Shown in pieces: positions 17,463-26,229 of a stretch of 64,000 nt of DNA (its first letter is position 1; the number at the start of each line of letters is the position of its first letter). Made by a program: the position numbers and the translations under genes. The stretch is from Methylobacter sp. (lineage in GTDB: Bacteria; Pseudomonadota; Gammaproteobacteria; Methylococcales; Methylomonadaceae). A model generated the notes under the pieces. That model was not told the DNA's origin. It saw only the letters and a program-made list of their open reading frames with translations, and ran no database searches. The stretch spans positions 1 through 64,000 of the forward strand of contig JAUXXQ010000115.1 in NCBI GenBank assembly GCA_030684815.1, given 5' to 3'.

Positions 17463-18572
17463 TCAATCCTGGCATCCGTTTAGCGCATCCAGCACACGAA
17501 TTGTGCCTTGTCCATCGGTGATCAAACAACTTTTTCGGCTTAACCGATTTAACGCATCAGCGCTAACAAGTGCGCCAAGTGTGGACTGCAAAGCGCCAGG
17601 GATTGCCGCCGCGTCACCCAGCAACCTTACACTGCCATGTTGCTCAAGGGCGGCAGCGCCCTTACGTTGATTGTCTGCAAGCACCACCAATATTGTCGGC
17701 AAGCCCAAGCAACACCGTTCCCACGATGTACTGCCTGCGGCACCGATGGCCAAATCACTATCGGCCATCAGTTGCGCCATGTTATCGACATTAACCTTGA
17801 CCTCGGTTGTTTGCGGCAGTTGCTTTGCCAGCATCTTAACGCGCTCTAACCAGGGCGCGTGTGCCCCCATTACGACGGTGATTCGCAAATTTATCGGCAA
17901 CAGGCAATCCTTCAGCGCTTCAAGCACCTTACCTGTTGCATCGGCTTGATCCACACCGCCCATGGTAATCAACAGCTGTTTAAGTTGCGGGACGGCGCGA
18001 CGGCGTAAACTTTCCTCACGCAAGGCGGCAAACTCAGGCCGCAGCAACGCATAACCAGCCCCGGCAAGAACCCGGCAATGCTCAGGCACAAGGCGGCTAT
18101 AATCCACCGCATCACGGCCTAAGTTTTGATCCAACAAAAGGTCGCAGTCATGTGGCCGGTCGGCTAGGTCATCAATCACCATCAGTTTGCGGCACTGCGG
18201 CCGTAAGGTTTGCTCCCAGCGGGCATCCAATGCGTAATGGTCGACAATCAGCCAGTCAATCGCCGATTCATCCATATCGGCCTTTGTCTGCGCCGCATCG
18301 GTCGCCCAATCGGCACCGAGCCAAGCCGCATAATTTGATTGCGCCCCACTGCCCTGCTCGTTTGCGCTCAACGCTTCAGTAGCCATCATCGGTAAAACAG
18401 TTACCGCAAAACCGCGCTGCCTAATCTGCGCTATCAAATGCCCCGGCTGCTCGCGGCAAATGAAATGGCACTGCTCGCCAGCCGCCTGTAACGCGTCGGC
18501 TAAGGTCAGGCAGCGCATAACATGGCCGCTGCCGATTTGTAACGAGGCATCGGTGCGAAAGGCGATGTTCAT
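17463..18572 (-). CDS. pseG: UDP-2,4-diacetamido-2,4,6-trideoxy-altropyranose hydrolase
   Basis: Removes UDP from the PseH product. GT-B-like protein of 369 aa with the N-terminal GSGHVMRCLTLADALQAAG motif and the UDP-binding GAAGSTSWERCCLGLP near the C-terminus, as in PseG. An insertion of about 25 residues after the first sheet (ATEALSANEQGSGAQSNYA) is Ala/Ser-rich and unusual. Overlaps the hisF-like gene by ATGA. Confidence 0.93.
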   Translation of the reverse strand: MNIAFRTDASLQIGSGHVMRCLTLADALQAAGEQCHFICREQPGHLIAQIRQRGFAVTVLPMMATEALSANEQGSGAQSNYAAWLGADWATDAAQTKADMDESAIDWLIVDHYALDARWEQTLRPQCRKLMVIDDLADRPHDCDLLLDQNLGRDAVDYSRLVPEHCRVLAGAGYALLRPEFAALREESLRRRAVPQLKQLLITMGGVDQADATGKVLEALKDCLLPINLRITVVMGAHAPWLERVKMLAKQLPQTTEVKVNVDNMAQLMADSDLAIGAAGSTSWERCCLGLPTILVVLADNQRKGAAALEQHGSVRLLGDAAAIPGALQSTLGALVSADALNRLSRKSCLITDGQGTIRVLDALNGCQD

Positions 18573-19354
18573 TTACTTACGTTTTCGACAAAACTCCGCC
18601 GGACAGCTATCCCTGCAGCCTGCATGGCGGCTTTAGCACCGGCCGGTGTTTGTTCGGTAAAGTGGAACATGCTCGCAGCGGCGACAGCCGAGGCTCCAGC
18701 CTGCTTGACCGCATCGACCATGTGTTGGTAATTGCCTGCACCACCTGAAGCAATGATGGGAATCTTCACCGCATGCGCCACCGCTTCAACCAGCGCCAAG
18801 TCGTAGCCTTGAAAAGTGCCGTCCCGCTCAATCGAGGTGATTAAAATTTCACCGGCACCCCGGCCTTCAAGCTCGCGCGCCCATGTACATACCTCGCGCC
18901 CGGTAGGCTGTGTCCCGGCATGGCTGAAACATTGCCACCCCGCACCCGACGGATTTTGGCGCACATCAATACTCGCGACGACGCATTGCGAGCCGTGACG
19001 CTTGGCGATTTCGCCGACCAATTCCGGGCAAGTATAAGTTGCGGTATTGACGCAAACCTTGTCGGCACCTGCGCGCAACAGTTTTTGCACTTGTTCGATA
19101 CGGGTGATGCCGCCACCGACGGTGAGCGGGACAAAACAGTCTTGGCCGAATTCGTCAATGGACTCAAAATCGAGGTCATCCGCCGATTGGTGCGCCACAA
19201 TATCAACCAATATGAGTTCATCAACTTCCCGTTGGTTATAAACTTTGACTGCGGGCAACACAGGGCCGACCCTGCGCCAACTGTCAAAACCTACGCCTTT
19301 GACCAAACCAAACTGTTTCCACAGCAAAGTGGGTATCACGCGCACTTTCAGCAT
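18569..19354 (-). CDS. wbuZ: HisF-like subunit for sugar amidation
   Basis: Homologue of the cyclase subunit of imidazole glycerol phosphate synthase, 261 aa, with LTVGGGITRIEQVQKLLRAGADKV and PIIASGGAGNYQHM. In surface-sugar loci the HisH/HisF pair (WbuY/WbuZ) delivers ammonia to an N-acetyl sugar amidotransferase rather than to histidine synthesis. Its place between the HisH-like gene and pseG, with no other his gene nearby, supports that role. Confidence 0.9.
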   Translation of the reverse strand: MLKVRVIPTLLWKQFGLVKGVGFDSWRRVGPVLPAVKVYNQREVDELILVDIVAHQSADDLDFESIDEFGQDCFVPLTVGGGITRIEQVQKLLRAGADKVCVNTATYTCPELVGEIAKRHGSQCVVASIDVRQNPSGAGWQCFSHAGTQPTGREVCTWARELEGRGAGEILITSIERDGTFQGYDLALVEAVAHAVKIPIIASGGAGNYQHMVDAVKQAGASAVAAASMFHFTEQTPAGAKAAMQAAGIAVRRSFVENVSK

Positions 19355-19992
19355 GTCGGATTCTCAATAAAATTACGCAATAACCGAAACCCTGCGCGGG
19401 AACTCTTTTCTGGATGAAACTGGGTGCCCCAGATATGACCGCATCTGACAGCTGCGGTCACGGTTATGCCATATTCAGTAGTGGCCAGTACATGTGCCGG
19501 GTCATCCGGCACGAAGGCGTAACTATGGACAAAATAAAAGTCGGTGCCATCGGGAATCCCATCAAACAAACCACCCGATGCAGTGTGGCTTGCCACCCCA
19601 TTCCAACCCACATGGGGAATGCGCAGGCTGCAGCCCAAAGTGCGCAAATTTTCTACCCGTCCCGGAATAAAGCCGAGCCCTGGTGTAGCTTCAATTGCGT
19701 TATCGGCAACGCCTTCCATGCTGGAGCTTGCCAAAAGCTGCATGCCCAAACATACGCCCAACAACGGTTTGCCTGCCGTCTGCACTTCATCGCGCAAAGC
19801 CTGTGCCCAACCGCCTTCATCCAATAACTGTGCGCAATCGGCAAAATTGCCCACTCCTGGCAAAATCAGGCTGTCTACGGTGTGTATGTCAATGGCGCGG
19901 GTGATCAATACCGGCGTCACGCGCAACTCTTCCAGCGCCCGCATCACTGAGCCTAAGTTACCTACCCCGTAATCAATGACACCGACCCTCAT
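19348..19992 (-). CDS. wbuY: HisH-like glutaminase for sugar amidation
   Basis: Class I glutamine amidotransferase, 214 aa. The nucleophile motif KPLLGVCLGMQLLASSS and the His/Glu pair in GTQFHPEKSSRAG are intact, so glutaminase activity is expected. Overlaps both neighbours, indicating coupled synthesis with the HisF-like partner and PseA. Confidence 0.92.
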   Translation of the reverse strand: MRVGVIDYGVGNLGSVMRALEELRVTPVLITRAIDIHTVDSLILPGVGNFADCAQLLDEGGWAQALRDEVQTAGKPLLGVCLGMQLLASSSMEGVADNAIEATPGLGFIPGRVENLRTLGCSLRIPHVGWNGVASHTASGGLFDGIPDGTDFYFVHSYAFVPDDPAHVLATTEYGITVTAAVRCGHIWGTQFHPEKSSRAGFRLLRNFIENPTC

Positions 19993-21140
19993 AGGTTATC
20001 GTCGTTAATTTTGGTGAGGTTGCCGTCACGGTCTTTGATTAAGGCGCCGGATGAATCGCGCTTAAAAATCTTCTTGTTGGTAAATTTGTCGCATAAGCGT
20101 ATGAATTCATCCACCGTAATATCAAGCGGGCGCAAGATTTCTGCCAAGGGCTTGCCCAAATATTCCCAGGGGAAAGTGCCATCCAACCGTTTTACGGCCT
20201 CTAATCCATCCTGACGTGTAAGCCGCCCGCGACGGATATGCATGCAAGCCAAATCGGTTGCCCGGCCAAAACCGAATTTAAGGAACTTAAAATAGTCATG
20301 AATGCCGGTTTGATGATTGTCCAAGTTCTCATAACTGACCATGGAACCTTCGACGACTTTATCATAGCTGTGAAAACCATTTGCCTGTGCAATCAAGGTG
20401 TTCGACAAGCCATCCCAAGGTATGTAATGCCCCAAAAACAAACCTGTCACCCCCACACGCAGAAGTTCCTCATCGCTCGGGTAGGTATAGGAAATCAAAT
20501 GCTTGGCTTCAATGCCCTCCAAACCGATCAGGTCTGTGACCCGCATACCCAATAAGCCGCCAAATTCTTCCAGCCATCGGCGATTGAGTATATTGTTATC
20601 TGCAGCGGCTGCAGGGCCGCCGTATTCATTCTGAGAATTTTCCCCCCAAACCAGCAGGGGCACATTGAATTGCACGGCGGCACGTACAGGAATAGTGAAT
20701 ATCCCCACATGCTCCGGCCATGAAATATCCCCCACTTGCTTGAGTCCGATACGGTTAAGTTTGGCTCTGACCAATGGGTTCGGGGACATTTCAACATAGT
20801 CCACGCCCAAATGTTTAAGGTTCTCAATGTTCTTGCGGCCAAGCGACGAAAGATCGCAAGTGGTTGAAGTCACGCATAAGGGGTTCAAACCCAATTGCAG
20901 CATACGCACGACTTGATAAGTGCTGTCTTTGCCACCACTGACCGGAACAATGCAATCCCAATTGCTGCCATCTGGGCTGCGGTATTTTTCCAGTACCTGC
21001 AACAACTCAGCATGGCGGGCTTCCCAATCAACTTCTTTGCGCTTCTCGTAACTGCGGCAGGCATTACAGACCCCTTCTTCGTCCAGTTGCAGATCCGGCT
21101 TAGTATCCGGCATTACACAGCGTTTGCAATATGTCAGCAT
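19989..21140 (-). CDS. pseA: N-acetyl sugar amidotransferase (PseA/WbpG family)
   Basis: Converts an acetamido to an acetamidino group on the sugar, using ammonia from the HisH/HisF-like pair; PseA makes the acetamidino form of pseudaminic acid in Campylobacter. It opens with a Cys-rich zinc site (YCKRCVMPDTKPDLQ... CNACRSYEKR), then the PP-loop ATP motif IVPVSGGKDSTYQVVRML. The ORF track runs 109 codons further upstream, but that part is a shadow of the methylase gene. The ATG two bases from the methylase stop gives a 383-aa protein starting MLTYCKRC. Confidence 0.92.
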   Translation of the reverse strand: MLTYCKRCVMPDTKPDLQLDEEGVCNACRSYEKRKEVDWEARHAELLQVLEKYRSPDGSNWDCIVPVSGGKDSTYQVVRMLQLGLNPLCVTSTTCDLSSLGRKNIENLKHLGVDYVEMSPNPLVRAKLNRIGLKQVGDISWPEHVGIFTIPVRAAVQFNVPLLVWGENSQNEYGGPAAAADNNILNRRWLEEFGGLLGMRVTDLIGLEGIEAKHLISYTYPSDEELLRVGVTGLFLGHYIPWDGLSNTLIAQANGFHSYDKVVEGSMVSYENLDNHQTGIHDYFKFLKFGFGRATDLACMHIRRGRLTRQDGLEAVKRLDGTFPWEYLGKPLAEILRPLDITVDEFIRLCDKFTNKKIFKRDSSGALIKDRDGNLTKINDDNL

Positions 21141-21141
21141 G

Positions 21142-21765
21142 TCAGCCCCGCTTTTCCATAAGGAACCAGGAAATGTCATCCTGCGGAAAGTTAGGGTCGC
21201 GCCGGTAAGCAAAACCATAGTCGACCAACTCCATCTGCGGATGACGATCCATGATCTCACCGGCAAAATCGCGTTTAAAAAGCCGGTCGGTGTGGCCGCG
21301 ATAAGGGATGGCGACAGGTGCAGGGTTGTAATACTCCGCCACCAACAGATATTTTCCACATGCCGCAACCAGTTTGTCGTAAACCTGCGGCAGTTCGTCG
21401 GGATTAATGTGGATAAGCACGCCTTTGATGAGCACCAGATCCCAAGTCTGTTGCGGATTAAAGTCAAGGATTGAGCTGTGGTACAGATGCGCGGGCGGAA
21501 TGGTCAACGCCAGCTCACGTGCCGCATCGGCATTGATTTCTATGCCGTACTGTTGTTGCTCAGGATGCAGGAGTTTGAGTGCCTTGAGATTCATGCCGAT
21601 GTTGGCGCCGAACTCGATACATGATTTCACACCGCGCGCAGCACGCAAGGCCTTGGCAAAAAAATCCAAGTTAGAGGCCAGTAAAGCATCGCCTTGGTTC
21701 CGCTTGATATATTCGGTGCCGAAATCACCGGCCCAAAAGGCTTCTTGTTCGGTTTTGAATGTCAT
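21142..21765 (-). CDS. Pseudaminic acid biosynthesis-associated methylase
   Basis: SAM-dependent methyltransferase of 207 aa with motif I CIEFGANIGMNLKALKLL and a start (TEQEAFWAGDFGTEYIKRN) that I recognise from the family of methylases found in Pse loci. Its acceptor is not established; a methylated Pse or a methylated peptide site are both possible. It lies between pseF and pseA. Confidence 0.85.
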   Translation of the reverse strand: MTFKTEQEAFWAGDFGTEYIKRNQGDALLASNLDFFAKALRAARGVKSCIEFGANIGMNLKALKLLHPEQQQYGIEINADAARELALTIPPAHLYHSSILDFNPQQTWDLVLIKGVLIHINPDELPQVYDKLVAACGKYLLVAEYYNPAPVAIPYRGHTDRLFKRDFAGEIMDRHPQMELVDYGFAYRRDPNFPQDDISWFLMEKRG

Positions 21766-21799
21766 TGTGATCTCCAGTTTATCAATGTTGTGCTGTTAG

Positions 21800-22486
21800 T
21801 TACGCACTATTAAACGCCGCAAGCATCAATTCGGCTCGCTGCCAATCTTCTGTATTATCAATGTCCACCACGCGCCAGCTAGGAATTTCCAAACCCGCGC
21901 CATGCTGATGAATGTTTTTTTCCGCCAGCCAGGCTTGCGCCCGCCCCCAATAAAACTGTCCTGCATCGTAATAAGCCGGTTCAAGGTCTTGGGTTCGGGT
22001 CGATGCATATTGGCTGTAAAACGGTTCCATTAAACCATTCGGCAATTGGCGTAGCGCACGTTGGATAGCAGAAGGATAGGCGGCAATAGGAAAGACATAA
22101 TCCGCATTACCGGCCTCTAATTTATGTAAGGCGGCCGCAAGATCGGCACACTGCATAAACGGTACGGCGGGATAAATGCAACAAACCTGATCAACCTGCC
22201 ACCCCAATGCCTGACAAGCACTAATAGCATGGGCAACAACAGGAACGGTAGGCGTGTAATCGTCCGCCAGTTCTGCAGGCCGGACAAAAGGCGCTTCCGC
22301 GCCCCAGTTTTTTGCCAGTGCTGAAATTTCGGCATCATCGGTGGAGACGACAATATGCTCGAACAACCCGGACGCCTTGGCAGTTTCAATTGCCCAGGCA
22401 ATCATCGGTTTGCCGTAAAACAGCTTGATATTCTTGCGCGGGATGCGTTTACTGCCGCCACGGGCAGGGATAATGGCTATTTTCAT
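21800..22486 (-). CDS. pseF: Pseudaminic acid cytidylyltransferase
   Basis: Activates Pse to CMP-Pse. The N-terminal nucleotide-binding signature AIIPARGGSKRIPRKNIKLF and the following GKPMIAWAIETA are typical of CMP-nonulosonate synthetases. 228 aa. The start is adjacent to the pseC stop. Confidence 0.95.
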   Translation of the reverse strand: MKIAIIPARGGSKRIPRKNIKLFYGKPMIAWAIETAKASGLFEHIVVSTDDAEISALAKNWGAEAPFVRPAELADDYTPTVPVVAHAISACQALGWQVDQVCCIYPAVPFMQCADLAAALHKLEAGNADYVFPIAAYPSAIQRALRQLPNGLMEPFYSQYASTRTQDLEPAYYDAGQFYWGRAQAWLAEKNIHQHGAGLEIPSWRVVDIDNTEDWQRAELMLAAFNSA

Positions 22487-23652
22487 TAAGTTAGCGCTTG
22501 TTGTAATGTGGCTATTACATAGTCTTGATCTGCCAAGGTTAGGTCGGCATACAGGGGCAAGCTAATCGCTTCGGCGTAATAGCGTTCCGCTTCCATACAA
22601 TAACCCGGTTTAAAGCCCAGCCGCCGGTAATAAGGCTGCAAGTAAACGGGAATATAATGCAGATTCACAGCTATATTGGCTGCCCGCAGTGCGTCAAATA
22701 CTTGGCTGTGCGTTTTGCCGAGCTGTTCCAAATGTAGGCGAATTACATACAAATGCAAGCCGGAGTAGTTATCCGGGTGTTGCCAAGGCAATGTCAGCGG
22801 AAAATCGGCCAACAAGGTATCGTAACGCTGGGTAAGCGCATGGCGTTGGCTGACAAATTCATCCAGCCGCGTCATTTGGCTTTGCCCCAACGCGGCCTGC
22901 AAATCGGTCATCCGGTAATTAAAGCCCAGCTCAAGCTGCTGATAATACCAAGCTCCGTCCGGTACATGGGTCATCTGCGCCGGGTCGCGGGTAATGCCGT
23001 GGCTGCGTAACAAAGCCATTTTGTTGGCCAGCTCTGCGTTATTAGTCACCGCCATGCCGCCTTCGCCAGTGGTGATGATTTTGACCGGATGAAAACTGAA
23101 TACGGTGATGTCGCTGTAACGGCCATTGCCGATCACTTGGTTTTGGTATTTTCCGCCAATAGCATGCGCGGCATCTTCGATGATGCTGAAACCATAGCGT
23201 CGGCTTAAGGCATGAATGCCCGCCATATCGCAAGACTGGCCGCATAAATGCACTGCAATAACCACCTTGGGCAACTGCCCGGTTTGTTCTGCCTGCGCCA
23301 ATTTTTCTGCCAGTTTTTCGGTGCTGATTGTGTATGTGCGCGGGTCAATGTCGATAAAGTCAACATCAGCGCCGCAATACAAGGCGCAATTGGCGCTGGC
23401 AACGAAGGTGACTGGGCTTGTCCAAACCTTATCGCCTTTGCCGACACCCAGCGCCAAACAGGCAAGGTGCAAGGCCGAGGTGGCGCTGTTAACGGCACAG
23501 GCATGGTGCGCACCGCAATAATCTGCCACTGCCTTTTCAAAAGCAGGTACTGCCGGCCCTTGCGTCAAAAAATCCGAACGCAATACATCCACCACGGCTT
23601 GGATGTCCGCTTCGCTAATGGTTTGGCGACCGTAAGGGATCATGGGGTTCAT
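22486..23652 (-). CDS. pseC: UDP-4-amino-4,6-dideoxy-N-acetyl-altrosamine transaminase
   Basis: PLP aminotransferase, second step of Pse synthesis. Visible: N-terminal MIPYGRQTISEADIQAVVDVL, EDAAHAIGGKYQN and the lysine region SFHPVKIITTGEGGMAVT. 388 aa is the normal size. Overlaps pseB by four bases. Confidence 0.95.
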   Translation of the reverse strand: MNPMIPYGRQTISEADIQAVVDVLRSDFLTQGPAVPAFEKAVADYCGAHHACAVNSATSALHLACLALGVGKGDKVWTSPVTFVASANCALYCGADVDFIDIDPRTYTISTEKLAEKLAQAEQTGQLPKVVIAVHLCGQSCDMAGIHALSRRYGFSIIEDAAHAIGGKYQNQVIGNGRYSDITVFSFHPVKIITTGEGGMAVTNNAELANKMALLRSHGITRDPAQMTHVPDGAWYYQQLELGFNYRMTDLQAALGQSQMTRLDEFVSQRHALTQRYDTLLADFPLTLPWQHPDNYSGLHLYVIRLHLEQLGKTHSQVFDALRAANIAVNLHYIPVYLQPYYRRLGFKPGYCMEAERYYAEAISLPLYADLTLADQDYVIATLQQALT

Positions 23653-24626
23653 TTGTTATGCACTAAACCGCGCAATTCATCCACTGTCAAAAAATGCCCG
23701 TTACTGCCGCTGTTGTAACTAAATCCGGGGACTACAGCTTTCGCACCGGTTCCTGCACAATACTCGTCGATGGAATAATGCCCGCCTGCTGGCAGAATGG
23801 CATAATAGACCCCCAAATCGACGGTATTGAAACTGTCGCTGGCAGTAATCATTTCTTCGTGGATTTTCTCACCCGCACGCAAGCCTATTATTTGCTGCTC
23901 GCACTCTGGCCCAATCGCCGTAGCGACATCGGTAATATGATAAGAAGGGATTTTCGGCACCAGCACTTCGCCGCCCCATGCGTTCTCAAGCGCCCACAAC
24001 ACCATATCCACCCCGTCTTGCAGGCTGATGTTAAAGCGCGTCATCGCCGGATCGGTAATCGGCAAGATGCCGGTCTTGCGCTGTTCGAGAAAAAACGGTA
24101 TCACCGAACCTCGGCTGCCCATTACATTGCCGTAACGGACAACACTAAAACGGGTCTCGCGAAACCCTTTGATATTATTGGCAGCGACAAACAGCTTGTC
24201 CGAACAGAGTTTAGTTGCGCCGTATAAATTAATCGGTGCCGCCGCTTTATCTGTAGATAGCGCAACCACCCGTTTAACGTTAGTATCCAGGCACGCTTCA
24301 ATTAGATTTTGCGCGCCCAACACATTGGTTTTAATGCACTCAAACGGGTTGTACTCGGCGGCAGGCACTTGTTTGAGCGCCGCTGCATGAATAACAATAT
24401 CAATGCCTTCTAGGGCGCGTTTCAGACGATCCTGGTCGCGCACATCACCGATAAAATAACGCATGCAAGGGGCGTTAAACTGCTGCTGCATTTCAAATTG
24501 CTTCAGCTCATCACGCGAATAAATCACCAGCTTATTGGGCTTGTAATTTTCAAGAATAGTCTTGGTGAAATGCTGACCGAAAGACCCCGTCCCACCAGTG
24601 ATTAAAATAGATTTATTATTAAACAT
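23649..24626 (-). CDS. pseB: UDP-N-acetylglucosamine 4,6-dehydratase (inverting)
   Basis: First step of Pse synthesis from UDP-GlcNAc. SDR Rossmann motif SILITGGTGSFGQHFTKTIL, IYSRDELKQFEMQQQF and the NLYGATKLCSDKLFVAANN segment with Tyr-x-x-x-Lys, as in PseB/FlaA1. First gene of the twelve-gene operon, so its promoter should lie in the 254-nt gap upstream. Confidence 0.96.
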   Translation of the reverse strand: MFNNKSILITGGTGSFGQHFTKTILENYKPNKLVIYSRDELKQFEMQQQFNAPCMRYFIGDVRDQDRLKRALEGIDIVIHAAALKQVPAAEYNPFECIKTNVLGAQNLIEACLDTNVKRVVALSTDKAAAPINLYGATKLCSDKLFVAANNIKGFRETRFSVVRYGNVMGSRGSVIPFFLEQRKTGILPITDPAMTRFNISLQDGVDMVLWALENAWGGEVLVPKIPSYHITDVATAIGPECEQQIIGLRAGEKIHEEMITASDSFNTVDLGVYYAILPAGGHYSIDEYCAGTGAKAVVPGFSYNSGSNGHFLTVDELRGLVHNK

Positions 24627-24755
24627 TATGTTTCCTAAATTGCATCTTCAGATGCCAATAAATGTAAGGCATTGGCCTTATTTAAACCACGCATGGCATT
24701 TTGTACAGCATTTTCAATTTAAATGAGTTACTAACCTATGCCGTCTTTATTATCG

Positions 24756-24803
24756 CCGGAGTGCAGGCTTTGCCTGCCAGAGCAGGCAAAGCCTGCACTC
24801 CGG
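24756..24803. repeat. Perfect 22-bp inverted repeat
   Basis: CCGGAGTGCAGGCTTTGCCTGC and its exact complement with a 4-nt loop. It lies between pseB and the zinc-finger gene. No T-run follows on either strand, so it is more likely a dispersed palindromic element than a classical terminator. Nothing else is seen in this 254-nt gap. Confidence 0.92.
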
Positions 24804-24880
24804 CCATGTTATTGTTTTGATATTTTTTAGTAATTAACTGAATTTGAAAACGCTATAACTTTAACATCGGCAAAATTAAC

Positions 24881-25108
24881 TTATGCCGCTCTATACTGCC
24901 GCACATCAATTTGTACGCCTTGGGCAATCGCCAGTTCAGCTTGCTTCATAATTAACTGGGTAATGTTATCGGCAAAGTATTCCTCGCCGCAGTTATTACA
25001 AATTTGCGCTGGCACACCCTTGAATACCAAAGTTGCGGCATTTTTTTCTAATGTGATACTTGCTGTGCCAGTCATTGTGTCGCCGTGTTTACAAACAGGA
25101 CATTTCAT
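24881..25108 (-). CDS. YgiT-type zinc finger protein (MqsA-like antitoxin N-domain)
   Basis: 75-aa protein with CPVCKHG and CNNCGEEYF, the two CxxC pairs of YgiT/MqsA-type zinc fingers, then a short helical tail. Such proteins are antitoxin halves paired with an MqsR- or DUF4258-type toxin. No toxin is present: upstream is alr, downstream the intergenic repeat. The track start is 15 codons too early; GAGGAAG stands before the ATG of MKCPVC. It is an orphan in the dnaB-alr unit. Confidence 0.8.
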   Translation of the reverse strand: MKCPVCKHGDTMTGTASITLEKNAATLVFKGVPAQICNNCGEEYFADNITQLIMKQAELAIAQGVQIDVRQYRAA

Positions 25109-25149
25109 AAACGCTTCCTCTTGAAATTGTCTTCCCAAAGCGTAGGCTC

Positions 25150-26229
25150 TCATGCTGTTTTTTCAACCAGCCGCACCCGCTGGGTAACACCGCATACCAA
25201 AGTATAGGGAATAGTATCGGCGCATAAGGCAATTTCTTCAACCGGTAAGTCATCGCCCCACAAGGTCACCGGATCGCCGGGTTTGGCCTCGGTATCGAGA
25301 CCTAAATCAACCGTCATCATGTCCATCGACACCCTGCCGATCAGTGGCACACGTTGCCCATTAATTAATACCGGGGTGCCGATTTTGGCATAACGCGGAT
25401 AACCGTCACCATAGCCTATCGCCACCACACCGAGCATTGTAGACTTTTTGCATGTCCAACTGCCGCCGTAACCCACAGTATCACCCGCTTCGATGGGCTT
25501 GACCGCAATCAGGCGGGAATGTAGGGACATCACCGGTTTTAGCCCCAGTTGCTGGCCTGTTGCATCGGGGAACGGCGAGATGCCGTACAGCATGATGCCG
25601 GGACGCACCCAATCGCTTAGCGAGCTCTCCCACGCCAAAATGGCCGCCGAATTCGCCAGACTGCGCTCACCGGGCAATCCGGCAACGGTCTGCTGGAACA
25701 GGCTGATCTGTTTTAGCGTCTTATCGTCGCTAATGTCATCGGCATTGGCAAAATGCGTCATCAGGTTGATTGGCTGTTTAATAACAGCGCATTGGCTTAA
25801 GCGCTGATAAACCGCGTTGAACGCTTCCGCCTTAAAACCCAGGCGGTTCATGCCGGTGTCGAGTTTTAGCCAAGCTGCAATAGGTTGTCCCGCTATAGCG
25901 TCGAATATGTCCAACTGGCTTAAACAATGCACCACTGCATCTAATTGGTAATACTGCAATTTCTCCAATTCCTCGGCACAGGTAAAGCCTTCTAAAACGG
26001 CAATCCTGTGACCCAATCCGGCATTACGCAAGCGAATACCTTCGTCAACCCGGGCGACCGCAAAGGCATCGGCTTGTTTTAACGCTTCGGCCATGCGTAT
26101 CAAGCCATGCCCGTAACCGTTCGCCTTAATAACCGCCATGACTTTGGCATCCGGCGCACAGCCACGCACTTTATCCAAATTATGTTGGAGCGCGCCCAGA
26201 TTGAGTTCCGCATAAGCCGCCGGGGTCAT
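25150..26229 (-). CDS. alr: Alanine racemase
   Basis: Supplies D-alanine for peptidoglycan. The PLP-lysine motif VMAVIKANGYGHGLIRMAEAL and the tyrosine region RVSMDMMTVDLG are visible. 359 aa, standard length. It overlaps the dnaB stop by four bases; dnaB-alr is a common gammaproteobacterial order. Confidence 0.97.
   Translation of the reverse strand: MTPAAYAELNLGALQHNLDKVRGCAPDAKVMAVIKANGYGHGLIRMAEALKQADAFAVARVDEGIRLRNAGLGHRIAVLEGFTCAEELEKLQYYQLDAVVHCLSQLDIFDAIAGQPIAAWLKLDTGMNRLGFKAEAFNAVYQRLSQCAVIKQPINLMTHFANADDISDDKTLKQISLFQQTVAGLPGERSLANSAAILAWESSLSDWVRPGIMLYGISPFPDATGQQLGLKPVMSLHSRLIAVKPIEAGDTVGYGGSWTCKKSTMLGVVAIGYGDGYPRYAKIGTPVLINGQRVPLIGRVSMDMMTVDLGLDTEAKPGDPVTLWGDDLPVEEIALCADTIPYTLVCGVTQRVRLVEKTA

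Noticed and set aside
18569-19992. hisH and hisF as histidine biosynthesis genes
   Set aside because: No other his genes are present and both lie within the pse operon beside the amidotransferase, so the sugar-amidation paralogues fit better.
19989-21467. 492-aa version of the PseA ORF as a fusion protein
   Set aside because: The first 109 codons are the shadow frame of the methylase gene; the real start overlaps the methylase stop.
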